64,000 nt of DNA, taken from Nocardia carnea (GTDB lineage Bacteria > Actinomycetota > Actinomycetes > Mycobacteriales > Mycobacteriaceae). Positions 1-8,164 of this stretch are shown here, in pieces. The notes under the pieces are model-generated. The model was not told the DNA's origin. It saw only the letters and a list, made by a program, of their open reading frames with translations, and ran no database searches. The DNA lies in contig NZ_JARWOV010000043.1 in the NCBI RefSeq assembly GCF_029868855.1, positions 1 to 64,000 of the forward strand, read 5' to 3'. Position numbers and translations under genes: made by a program. Each line of letters opens with the position of its first letter. Positions within the stretch are counted from its first letter, which is position 1.

Positions 1-133
1 GTTCGAGGGTCACCGCCAGGGTGGTTCCGGTGAGCCGCCAGCCGTCGCCGTGGACCGCCGCGGCGCGGCGCAGAGCCAGTACCTCGGCATGGGCGGTGGG
101 GTCGCCGGGGGCTTCGCGGGCGTTTGCGGCGCG
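1..133 (-). pseudogene. tadA: tRNA adenosine deaminase TadA, fragment (cut by window edge and by a poly-G patch)
   Basis: Read on the minus strand from 133 down to 1, this encodes a stretch with the TadA core: N-A-R-E-A-P-G-D-P-T-A-H-A-E-V followed by W-R-L and T-L-x-V-T-L-E. The H-A-E triplet is the zinc/catalytic motif of cytidine/adenosine deaminases, and the T-L-E should lead into the P-C-x-x-C zinc ligands just outside the window. TadA converts A34 to inosine in tRNA-Arg(ACG); such a tRNA is present at 51774-51846. The first 30-40 residues normal for the family are missing. Upstream the frame enters a poly-G patch, hits an in-frame TAA at about 155-157 and has no start codon. Either the gene is broken or, more likely for a usually essential gene, the sequence is wrong here. 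Confidence 0.72.
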
Positions 134-144
134 GGGCCGCCCGC

Positions 145-187
145 GGGGGGGGGGTTACTTTCCCTTTGTGGGGGGGCGGGCCCCCGG
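145..187. other. Homopolymer G-rich patch, probable sequencing or assembly fault
   Basis: Runs of 10 or more G, then a short T-rich piece, then 7 G and a GC run lie exactly where the 5' end of tadA should be. Nothing nearby has this composition except a similar patch at 53111-53190. The surrounding codons are normal, so the patch looks inserted or miscalled. Confidence 0.6.
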
Positions 188-204
188 CGGCGGAACCGGC
201 GGTA

Positions 205-639
205 TCAGCCGAGTTCGCGATTCAGGTTGGCCAGTACCTCGCCCTGGATCTTGCGCAGACCCAGCGGGGCGAAAATACCCTCGAAGATGCCGGCGATCCC
301 GCCGGCGCCCTGCCAGGTGGTTTCCAGGGTCACGGTCGAACCGGAACCCGACGGGGTGACCTTCCAGGTGTTGACCAGCGTGGAGTTGGCGTCCTTCTCG
401 GTGACCACGGTATCGGCCACGGAAACCTGGGCGCGGACATTGCGGACTCGTTTCTCGGTGGCCTGCAGGGTCCACTCGGCCACGGTGCCGTCACCCTGGC
501 CGCCTTCCACCACCTTGTAGTCGCGATAGTGCGCGGAGAGAATCTTCGGCCGCACCTCCGTGTAGTCGGTGATGGCCGCCAGCGTGCGCTGCGGATCCGC
601 CCCGACCTCGATCGAACTGCCGGCCTTGACCTGTCCCAC
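205..639 (-). CDS. SRPBCC-fold lipid-binding/cyclase-like protein
   Basis: 144-residue protein of the START/SRPBCC (polyketide cyclase/dehydrase) superfamily, small helix-grip proteins that bind hydrophobic ligands. It opens with a strand (V-K-A-G-S-S-I-E-V), a helix around A-D-P-Q-R-T-L-A-A-I-T-D-Y, then alternating strands and a final long helix, which fits the fold and its usual length. The start is GTG at 639, seven bases after a strong AAGGAG. It is divergent from tmsA across about 320 bp. The order SRPBCC, FAD oxidoreductase, cyclopropane-synthase-like protein matches Rv3718c-Rv3719-Rv3720 of M. tuberculosis, which supports the assignment. Its ligand is unknown; a role in lipid handling alongside tmsAB is only an inference from position. 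Confidence 0.85.
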   Translation of the reverse strand: MGQVKAGSSIEVGADPQRTLAAITDYTEVRPKILSAHYRDYKVVEGGQGDGTVAEWTLQATEKRVRNVRAQVSVADTVVTEKDANSTLVNTWKVTPSGSGSTVTLETTWQGAGGIAGIFEGIFAPLGLRKIQGEVLANLNRELG

Positions 640-959
640 TTGAACACTCCTTATACGGATGGGTTCTGACAGCTCCTATCCTGCCCTGTGCCCACCGAAC
701 CCGCCCCGTCAACCCGATAATTACGGACAAATGTCATAAAGCCGACCAATTCACAAACTCTCCCCGAAACGGTCACGCAAAGGATAACGCGCCGACAGTT
801 TCACCCCGGACCGAACGTGCCCCGCAGGGGCCGGGCCGACAGGCACTCGACGGTCCCGCACCGAAAGCTCCGGCCTCAAAGACACAGATATGTGACATTT
901 CATTACTGATGATCCCCCCGCGCTGGCCGACCAAGACCATGTAGGACTAGCGTCTAGAC
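640..959. promoter_or_regulatory. Divergent promoter region between SRPBCC gene and tmsAB
   Basis: No convincing coding potential. The part at 715-760 is A+T richer than its surroundings and is a plausible promoter for the minus-strand gene. Just before tmsA, CGTCTAGACG (951-960) is a perfect 10-bp palindrome whose last base is the first base of the GTG start codon. No good ribosome-binding site precedes that start, so a leaderless mRNA with the palindrome as operator is possible. Confidence 0.45.
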
Positions 960-2402
960 GTGGCAATGAGTCTGTTGGGGAAGGCCGGCCACGGTCCGGC
1001 CACAAACGAATCCGGGTTCGCCGCATATCGGGCAGGTGTCGACCGCCTGCTCGCGAGCTATCGTGCGATCCCGGCCGATGCCGATGTGCGACTGGCCAAG
1101 AAGACCTCGAATCTGTTCCGCGCCCGCGCGAAGAACACCGCACCGGGACTGGACGTCTCCGGATTGACCCGGGTGATCGAGGTGGATCCGCAGGCGAAAA
1201 CCGCCGAGGTCGCGGGAATGACCACCTACGAAGACCTGGTGGCCGCCACCCTGCCCTACGGGCTCGCCCCGCTGGTGGTGCCGCAGCTCAAGACCATCAC
1301 CCTGGGCGGCGCGGTAACGGGGCTGGGTATCGAATCCAGTTCCTTCCGCAGTGGCCTGCCGCACGAATCGGTACTGGAGATGGAGGTACTGACCGGGTCG
1401 GGGGAAATCGTCACCATCACCCCGGACGGCCCGGATGCCGATCTGTTCCGCGGGTTCCCGAACTCCTACGGAACCCTGGGCTACACCACCCGCCTGAAGA
1501 TCGAGCTGGAATCGGTGCTGCCCTATGTAGCGTTGCGGCATCTGCGGTTCCACGATCTGCGTGAGCTCGAAGCCGCGCTGGAGCGGATCGTGCTGGAACG
1601 CAGCCATGACGGGGAAGCGGTCGATTACCTCGACGGTGTGGTGTTCAGCGCCGGCGAGAGCTATCTGACGCTCGGGCGGCAGACCGACGAACCCGGCCCG
1701 GTCAGCGATTACACCGATATGGACATCTACTACCGGTCCATCCAGCACGACGGTCCGGAGCCGAAACGCGACCGCCTCACCATCCACGATTACCTGTGGC
1801 GCTGGGACACCGACTGGTTCTGGTGCTCGCGCGCGTTCGGTACGCAGAACCCGAAGATCCGTCGTTTCTGGCCGAAACGCTACCGCCGCAGCAGTTTCTA
1901 CTGGAAACTGATCGCTCTCGACCACCGCTACAACATCGGCGACAAACTCGAGGCGCGTAAAGGTAATCCACCGCAGGAACGTGTGGTGCAGGATATCGAG
2001 GTCCCGGTGGAACGCACCGCGGATTTCATGGAATGGTTCCTGCGCGAAATCCCCATCGAACCCATCTGGCTGTGCCCGCTGCGGCTGCGCGAGACCGGCG
2101 CGGCAACCGGAACCCAGCCGTGGCCGCTGTATCCGCTGCGGACCGGTCGCACCTACGTGAACATAGGCTTCTGGTCGGCGGTGCCGAAATCGCCCGGCCG
2201 GATAGATGGTGCGGCAAATCGTGCCATCGAGAAAACCGTCACCGAATTCGACGGACACAAATCCCTGTACTCGGATTCCTATTACGAACCCGAGGAGTTT
2301 GCCGCCCTTTACGGCGGTGAGAGATACAAAGAATTGAAGAAACGCTACGATCCCGACCAGCGCCTGCTGGATCTGTATTCGAAGGCGGTGCAACGCAGAT
2401 GA
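960..2402 (+). CDS. tmsA: FAD-dependent reductase of the 10-methyl fatty acid pathway (TmsA/BfaA type)
   Basis: 480-residue oxidoreductase with an N-terminal PCMH-type FAD-binding domain: the T-L-G-G-A-V-T-G-L-G-I-E-S stretch near residues 115-127 is the typical flavin-pocket loop of the DHCR24-like family. The C-terminal half (residues about 200-480) is the substrate cap. In characterised actinobacteria the TmsA/BfaA partner uses NADPH to reduce the 10-methylene group that TmsB puts on oleoyl phospholipid, giving tuberculostearic acid. The stop overlaps the tmsB start (ATGA, 2399-2402), so translation is coupled. The annotated start is GTG 960; ATG 966 in the same frame is an alternative, and neither has a clear ribosome-binding site. 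Orthologue of Rv3719 by gene order. The pathway role is inferred from the pair, not proven for this organism. Confidence 0.88.
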   Translation: MAMSLLGKAGHGPATNESGFAAYRAGVDRLLASYRAIPADADVRLAKKTSNLFRARAKNTAPGLDVSGLTRVIEVDPQAKTAEVAGMTTYEDLVAATLPYGLAPLVVPQLKTITLGGAVTGLGIESSSFRSGLPHESVLEMEVLTGSGEIVTITPDGPDADLFRGFPNSYGTLGYTTRLKIELESVLPYVALRHLRFHDLRELEAALERIVLERSHDGEAVDYLDGVVFSAGESYLTLGRQTDEPGPVSDYTDMDIYYRSIQHDGPEPKRDRLTIHDYLWRWDTDWFWCSRAFGTQNPKIRRFWPKRYRRSSFYWKLIALDHRYNIGDKLEARKGNPPQERVVQDIEVPVERTADFMEWFLREIPIEPIWLCPLRLRETGAATGTQPWPLYPLRTGRTYVNIGFWSAVPKSPGRIDGAANRAIEKTVTEFDGHKSLYSDSYYEPEEFAALYGGERYKELKKRYDPDQRLLDLYSKAVQRR

Positions 2403-3715
2403 CGACATTCAAGGACAGATCCGATGCTTTTGCGGATCTGGGCACCCGGCTCAGTATCGCCGAAGTCGTCGAGACCTTGGTCGACGGCGATGTTCCCATC
2501 AAGCTGACCGCCTATGACGGCAGCACCACCGGCCCGGTGGATTCCGAATTCGCGCTCGAGATCCGCAATCCGCGCGGTATCAACTATCTCGCCAACGCGC
2601 CCGGTGACCTCGGATTGGCCCGCGCCTACATCGCCGGGGATATGGAAGCTGCGGGTGTGCACCCGGGCGACCCCTACGAGATCCTCGCGGCGATGACGGA
2701 CCTGAAGTTCAAACGCCCGTCCGCGCTTTCGCTGGTGGCGATCGCCCGCTCGCTGGGCTGGGAGCGGCTGCGCCCGGTACCGCCGCCGCCGCAGGAGACA
2801 GTGCCGCGGTGGCGCCGGATCGCGATGGAGGGTCTGCGGCATTCCAAGGCCCGCGATGCCGAGGTCATCCATCACCACTACGACGTCTCGAACACCTTCT
2901 ACGAGTACGTGCTGGGTCCCTCCATGACCTACACCTGCGCATGTTACGGCGAACGGGATTGGACGCTGGAGCAGGCACAGGAGAACAAGTACCGGCTGGT
3001 CTTCGAGAAGCTCCGGCTGAAGGAAGGCGACCGGCTGCTCGATATCGGCTGCGGGTGGGGTGGCATGGTGCGCTACGCCGCCAAACGCGGAGTCCGCGTC
3101 ATCGGCGCCACCCTCTCGGCCGAACAGGCCGCGTGGGCACAGAAGAAGATTGCCGAAGAAGGACTGAGCGATCTGGCCGAGGTACGGCATTCGGATTACC
3201 GCGATGTGCCCGAGGACCAGTTCGACGCGCTGTCCTCCATCGGGCTCACCGAACATATCGGGGTCCACAATTACCCGTCGTACTTCCGGTTCATCCAGAG
3301 CAAACTGCGCGAGGGCGGGTTGTTCCTGAACCACTGCATCACCCGGCCGGACAACACCCGCACCACGAAGGCCGGCGATTTCATCGACCGCTACGTCTTC
3401 CCCGACGGCGAGCTCATCGGCTCGGGCCGCATCATCAGCGATATCCAGAATGTCGGACTCGAGGTCCTGCACGAGGAGAACCTGCGCGAGCACTACGCAC
3501 TGACCCTCACGGAATGGTGCAAGAACCTGGTGGCCAACTGGGATGCCTGTGTCGCCGAAGCCGGCGAGGGCACCGCGAAGGTGTGGGGTCTGTACATGGC
3601 GGGTAGCCGGCTGGGTTTCGAGCGCAATGTGGTGCAGCTGCACCAAGTGCTCGGCGTGAAACTGGGCAGCTCCGGTAAACCGGAGGTGCCGCTGCGGCCC
3701 TGGTGGCAGCCCTAG
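2399..3715 (+). CDS. tmsB: SAM-dependent methyltransferase, cyclopropane-fatty-acid-synthase family (TmsB/BfaB type)
   Basis: 438-residue enzyme of the CFA synthase/mycolic acid methyltransferase family. An N-terminal lipid-binding domain (about 1-140) is followed by the methyltransferase domain: H-H-Y-D-V-S-N near residue 160, the S-M-T-Y-T-C-A segment, the SAM-binding L-L-D-I-G-C-G-W-G-G near 215-224, and the late E-H-I-G-V-H-N-Y motif typical of this family. In TmsB the reaction is transfer of a methyl group to C10 of an oleoyl chain in membrane phospholipid. It follows tmsA with a 4-bp ATGA overlap, the arrangement expected for tuberculostearate synthesis. A simple cyclopropane synthase is the alternative, but the FAD-reductase partner favours TmsB. 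It converges with the kinase gene 65 bp downstream. Confidence 0.88.
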   Translation: MTTFKDRSDAFADLGTRLSIAEVVETLVDGDVPIKLTAYDGSTTGPVDSEFALEIRNPRGINYLANAPGDLGLARAYIAGDMEAAGVHPGDPYEILAAMTDLKFKRPSALSLVAIARSLGWERLRPVPPPPQETVPRWRRIAMEGLRHSKARDAEVIHHHYDVSNTFYEYVLGPSMTYTCACYGERDWTLEQAQENKYRLVFEKLRLKEGDRLLDIGCGWGGMVRYAAKRGVRVIGATLSAEQAAWAQKKIAEEGLSDLAEVRHSDYRDVPEDQFDALSSIGLTEHIGVHNYPSYFRFIQSKLREGGLFLNHCITRPDNTRTTKAGDFIDRYVFPDGELIGSGRIISDIQNVGLEVLHEENLREHYALTLTEWCKNLVANWDACVAEAGEGTAKVWGLYMAGSRLGFERNVVQLHQVLGVKLGSSGKPEVPLRPWWQP

Positions 3716-3780
3716 ACGTAGTACGCCCGCAAGGATCCGGCGCGTCCCGCCCGCAGCCATGTGCGGCGGGCCGCGACGGA

Positions 3781-6700
3781 TCAGCTCAGCAGTTCGTCGA
3801 GGAAACGGATCGGGACACGGTTCTCACCCAGCGTGCGGACCGTGTCCGTTCCGTCCGGAGTGGACACCGGTAGATCGTCCCGCAGGACCCGCAGGATCTC
3901 GAGCACCGCCGGTCCCGCATCCAGCAGCGGCCTGGTCCAGCCGAGCTCGGCGCAGGTGGCGACCACCGGCGCCAGCAGCGCGGCGGCTTCACCGACCCAA
4001 CCGGCGGCGGCCAGGGATTCGGCCAGCAGAAGCGAGAGGTCCAAATCGGCGCGAGGCCTGCCCTGTTCGCGGGTGCGGCTCTGTAGTGCCCGAGCGTGGC
4101 GGGCCGCGCGTTCGTGTTCCTGCCGGGTACCGCCGGCCAGTAGCGCCCGGATGGTGGCGATCTCGCCGGCCTCCATATCCAGGGCCGAGGGCGCCACCGG
4201 GAGCTCGGGGCCACGGCCGGGTTCGAGGAAGTCACCGGCGACGGCGGCGGTGCTTTCGGGGGCACGATCGGGCGCGACCACACCCAGCCGGAACTGCTCG
4301 GCCCGGATCTGCGCGGCCAGCCGGGTCAGCTGATGATCCGCGGCGATCCGTGCGCCCTCCCCCAGCCGCACCGCGGCCGCCGGTAGATCACCGCGCAGAG
4401 CTTTCACCCGGGCGCCGGTCACGATGGTGGCGATCAGCGATTCGATCGGCCCGACCCGGGCCACCAGCTGGTAGGACTCGTCGAACAGTTCCTCGGCGGC
4501 GGCCAGATCACCGCGCCGGTATTCGAGTTCGCCCAGCAGTCCGGCGGCGGCCCGGACACCGTGCGAGCGCGGCCCGGCCCGCATCTGGGCCGTCTTGTAG
4601 GCCTGCTGGTAGGCACTCAACGCCACCGCGATATCCAGCTGCTCGTAGGCGATGAGGCCGCGACCGCACCAGGCGAAGATCTCACCGAGCGGTTCCCGGG
4701 ACCGCTCCTGATACGGTCGCGCCCACTCCAGCATTTCACTCGCCGCCCGATAGTCGAACTCGCAAATGCGCACGTAGGCGTGGATATTGGCGGCTGTGGC
4801 GACCGTCCAGGCGGGTAGTTCGCCGGGATGGCGCAGCGATTCGGCGACCTGTTCGAGTACACCGGCGGAGCGGTCGTGCGAGATCTCGTCGGCGGCGGCG
4901 AGTACATCGGCCTGGCAGCGCTGTTTCCGCACCTCCCCGTCGCCCTCCGGGCTGCGGGACAGCACATTCGACAGCCGATTCAGTGCCGAGCGGGCGGCAG
5001 TGGACTCTTGCAGGTTGACATTGGCCCGCGCGACCGCCATCAACAACTTCGAGCGCGAAGCCACCTGCTGAACGGGAAGTTTGGAAACCGAACCGAGCAG
5101 TGTCGCGACCCGGGAGCCGTCGATCAGATCCATACCGCCGTTCTCGAGCAGGTCCAGTGCCGTCTTGAAATCGGTCCCGGCCAGCGAATGGTCCACCGCG
5201 CGGCGCAGCAGCTGGTGCTCGGCGTACCACCGCGCGGCCCGGCGGTGCAGAGTTTTCGCCCGGCCCGGATCAGTCCGGTCCAGACGGGCCCGCAGATACT
5301 CGGCGAACAACGGCTGCATCTGGAACCATTCCGGTTCGTCATCGGCACGCCGCAGGAACAGCTCGCGCCGCTCCGCCTGTTCCAGCAGCCGCGGTGCCTC
5401 GGAATTACCGGTGAGCGCGATGGCCAGCGAACCGTTCGCCTGCTCGGCCACCGCGATCACGGAGAGGAAGTCGAGCATTTCGGGTTCGAGGGCGTCCAGC
5501 ACGTTTTCGGCCAGATATTCACGGATACCGTGTCCGCCCTCGGACAGGCGTTCCACCAGACTGGCCGGGTCCGGATCGTCACGCAGCGCGAGACTGATCA
5601 ACTGGATCGCGGCGGGCCAGCCGTCGGTGGCGGTGTACAACCGGTCCAGCTGTTCGTCGTCGAGGTCGAAACCGTTGCGGCGGACCAGGATCTCCCCGGC
5701 CTCGGCGCGGGTGAGCCGCAGCTGCGCGGAATCCAGCTGCACCAGTTCGTCGTTCATCCGCATCCGGCCGATCGGAAGTTCCGAGGGATCGCGGCTGGTC
5801 ACCACGAGCCGCAGATGGTGGCAGCCGCTGTCCAGCAGGCTCGACAACACCCGCTTCGCGCCGGGATCGGAAAGCCGATGCCAGTCGTCGATGATCACCA
5901 CCACCGGTTCACCGCTGGTATGCAGTTCGGTGATCAGGCTGGATACCGCGATGGTGACCGAATCCGCGGGCCGCTCCTCGAGCATCTGCCCCAGCCCGGC
6001 GCCGATATCGGGCCGCACCCGGTGAATGGCCTCGATGAGGTGGGCGAGGAACCAGACCTCGTGGTCGTCGCCGCTGTCGATCCCGATCCAGGCGACCGGC
6101 AGCCCGAGCCCTTCCAGTTCGTCGCGCCACTGCGCCGCCAGCACGCTCTTGCCGAAACCGGCGGGCGCGTGGATCACGGTGAGCCGGCGTTCCACGCCGG
6201 TGCGCAGTATTTCCAGGAGCCGTGGCCGGCGCACCGGTTCCCGGGGCGGTGTCGGTGGCCGGAACTTCGTGGCCGGGCTCGGCGGCAGAGTCGCCGGGGA
6301 CCGGGGCCGGGCGCCCGCTGCCGCGGCCCGCCGACCGGAAGTGCTGCGGCGCGCACCTGTCTCGCCGGTGGTCTTTCGCGGACGCGAGCCGGTGCCGCTG
6401 ATCCAGCCGGAGGCCGTCGGCGGCAGCAGCGGCCAGCTCCGGCGGGCGGTTACCGCGGGCGGCTGCCGATCATGCGCCGGCGGCCCCGTCTCCACCGCGG
6501 TGATCTCCGGGTCCAGTAGTGCCATATCGTCCGGCACCTGCCCGTGCGCTATCTGCACCTCACGCAGCATCTCACCGAACTCGTACGCGGAAGCCGGGCG
6601 GTCCTGCGGGTCCTGCGCCATCGCCTCTTCGATCGCGCCGGCCACGTCGGCGGGTATGTCCTGTTCCCGGAGATCGGGCACCGGTTGCGTGGTGATCCGC

Positions 6701-7650
6701 AGGAATTGCGCGACCACCCGCTCGCCGGCCTGCCGCTCGAACGCCGCATGACCGGTGAGCAGGGCGAACAAGGTCGCGCCCAGGCCGTATACATCGGACC
6801 GGACGGTGGGCTCGTTGCCCTTGAGCACCTCGGGCGCGGTGAACGCCGGTGAACCGGTGATCTGGCTGTCGGATGTACGGAAACCGCCGGGCATGCGGGC
6901 GATCCCGAAATCGGTGAGCTGCGGTTCACCGTACGAACTGAGCAGCACATTGGCCGGTTTCACATCGCGGTGCAGAATTCGGGTCCGGTGGGCGCTCTCG
7001 ATCGCCCCGGCCAGCTTCACTCCGGCGCGCAACGTGTCGGCCCAGCTCAACGGGCCGAGATCGTGGATGAGACGTTCCAGCGACCCGTGCGTGGCGAACG
7101 GCATCACGATGAACGGCAGTCCAGTGGCAGTGACGTCCACCTGCAGGATGTCGACGATATTCGGATGCCCGGACAGCCTCCCCATCGCGTGCTCCTCGCG
7201 CAGGAACCGCTCCCGGCTCTCCGGGTCCAGATCCGACGACAGCACCTTGACCGCGACCACCCGGTCCAGTGCGCGTTGCACGCACCGGTATACGACACCG
7301 AACCCGCCGCGGCCGATCTCCTGAGCTTCGGTCAGCCCCATGGCGGCCAAGTCTTCGACTATGTGCTCCGGTTCGGCGCCCGCGGGCTCCGGACCATGTC
7401 CTGGAACTGCCATGGTGGGCTCGGGGCCACCCGGGCCGGACTCGTCGCCGCCCGGCTCATCGCTACCGGACTCCGCACTGTGGGCAGCGGCACCACCGGA
7501 TTCCCAGGGGACCTCGGAACTCTGCTGTTCCAACTGTCCCGAAGCCGCGCGCTCGCTTTCCACCTCAGCGATTTCCGGTTCGGCGGCAGAGGTGACGTAG
7601 GAGTCCTCCGATTCGCGGCCCGGCGGGCCCGAACGCGTTCGTGGAATCAT
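3781..7650 (-). CDS. pknK: PknK-like serine/threonine protein kinase fused to a MalT-type ATPase
   Basis: A long regulator of 1289 residues. The start is ATG 7650, preceded by GAGGTGG; the frame runs upstream to 7740 but with no comparable signal. After a 100-residue acidic, Gly/Ser-rich leader comes a Hanks-type kinase: glycine loop G-R-G-G-F-G near 113, V-A-V-K-V lysine, H-R-D-V-K-P-A-N near 227, D-F-G near 247, A-P-E near 270. A Pro/Arg-rich linker leads to a STAND-type ATPase with P-loop A-P-A-G-F-G-K-S near 495 and Walker B V-V-V-I-I-D-D. The remaining C-terminal part is a helical-repeat sensor region as in MalT. It resembles M. tuberculosis PknK (about 1110 aa) but is longer, and no LuxR-type DNA-binding domain is visible at its end. 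It probably couples a cytosolic ligand or protein signal to phosphorylation. No transmembrane segment is seen. Confidence 0.88.
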   Translation of the reverse strand: MIPRTRSGPPGRESEDSYVTSAAEPEIAEVESERAASGQLEQQSSEVPWESGGAAAHSAESGSDEPGGDESGPGGPEPTMAVPGHGPEPAGAEPEHIVEDLAAMGLTEAQEIGRGGFGVVYRCVQRALDRVVAVKVLSSDLDPESRERFLREEHAMGRLSGHPNIVDILQVDVTATGLPFIVMPFATHGSLERLIHDLGPLSWADTLRAGVKLAGAIESAHRTRILHRDVKPANVLLSSYGEPQLTDFGIARMPGGFRTSDSQITGSPAFTAPEVLKGNEPTVRSDVYGLGATLFALLTGHAAFERQAGERVVAQFLRITTQPVPDLREQDIPADVAGAIEEAMAQDPQDRPASAYEFGEMLREVQIAHGQVPDDMALLDPEITAVETGPPAHDRQPPAVTARRSWPLLPPTASGWISGTGSRPRKTTGETGARRSTSGRRAAAAGARPRSPATLPPSPATKFRPPTPPREPVRRPRLLEILRTGVERRLTVIHAPAGFGKSVLAAQWRDELEGLGLPVAWIGIDSGDDHEVWFLAHLIEAIHRVRPDIGAGLGQMLEERPADSVTIAVSSLITELHTSGEPVVVIIDDWHRLSDPGAKRVLSSLLDSGCHHLRLVVTSRDPSELPIGRMRMNDELVQLDSAQLRLTRAEAGEILVRRNGFDLDDEQLDRLYTATDGWPAAIQLISLALRDDPDPASLVERLSEGGHGIREYLAENVLDALEPEMLDFLSVIAVAEQANGSLAIALTGNSEAPRLLEQAERRELFLRRADDEPEWFQMQPLFAEYLRARLDRTDPGRAKTLHRRAARWYAEHQLLRRAVDHSLAGTDFKTALDLLENGGMDLIDGSRVATLLGSVSKLPVQQVASRSKLLMAVARANVNLQESTAARSALNRLSNVLSRSPEGDGEVRKQRCQADVLAAADEISHDRSAGVLEQVAESLRHPGELPAWTVATAANIHAYVRICEFDYRAASEMLEWARPYQERSREPLGEIFAWCGRGLIAYEQLDIAVALSAYQQAYKTAQMRAGPRSHGVRAAAGLLGELEYRRGDLAAAEELFDESYQLVARVGPIESLIATIVTGARVKALRGDLPAAAVRLGEGARIAADHQLTRLAAQIRAEQFRLGVVAPDRAPESTAAVAGDFLEPGRGPELPVAPSALDMEAGEIATIRALLAGGTRQEHERAARHARALQSRTREQGRPRADLDLSLLLAESLAAAGWVGEAAALLAPVVATCAELGWTRPLLDAGPAVLEILRVLRDDLPVSTPDGTDTVRTLGENRVPIRFLDELLS

Positions 7651-8094
7651 CTCACCACCTCGCACTCGTAACGAACCGGCTGCGGTGGGTACGCCGCCGC
7701 GGCGCCGTTCCGGTATCCACTTCCAACGTAGCGCGCGCAATACCCGGATGCGCGGCTTTCCTCCTCGCTCGCGTGTTGACTTGTCACCAGGGACTTCGCC
7801 ACCCCGCGCGACCGTCGAACACGCCGGTCGGCGAAGGTCTGTGTGCAGTTCTGAGCGAGCCCTCGCCGTCGCGCTCGAACTCGCGGCCGCACATCTTCCG
7901 GGCAGCTCCCGGACAAGCCGGCTGATAAAGGTATATCCCCGGCATCCGACAACAAACAGGCATCACCGTCCCGTGCGCCTTCGGTCCCATGTATATCTAT
8001 CGGCCGCGCATGCCCAACTGTTGCCGATTCCCGGACAGAGCCCGCCAATGTCTCCGGCCTACGACCGGACCATGGCCCAACCGCGACAAACGCA
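7651..8094. other. Intergenic region upstream of the kinase gene
   Basis: About 440 bp between the kinase start and the fadB terminator. I see no convincing gene. An A+T-richer portion at 7925-7990 could carry the kinase promoter, but no clear -10/-35 pair stands out. Confidence 0.4.
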
Positions 8095-8130
8095 CACAGC
8101 CCGCCCCACGCGCAGGTGGGACGGGCTGTG
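8095..8130 (-). terminator. Hairpin terminator of the fadA-fadB operon
   Basis: Two 15-base arms (8095-8109 and 8116-8130) pair with one mismatch around a 6-base loop, 35 bp after the fadB stop. There is no strong U-tract, which is common in high-G+C actinobacteria. Confidence 0.7.
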
Positions 8131-8164
8131 CCGGCTGCCGGTCCGGGCCATCGCCCGTCCGGGA

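Noticed and set aside
145..187. Poly-G patch as a G-quadruplex regulatory site
   Set aside because: A similar patch occurs elsewhere, both break coding sequence, so an assembly fault is the simpler reading.
954..2408. Long minus-strand frame opposite tmsA
   Set aside because: Shadow of tmsA; the protein is low in normal features and the plus-strand gene has clear FAD motifs.
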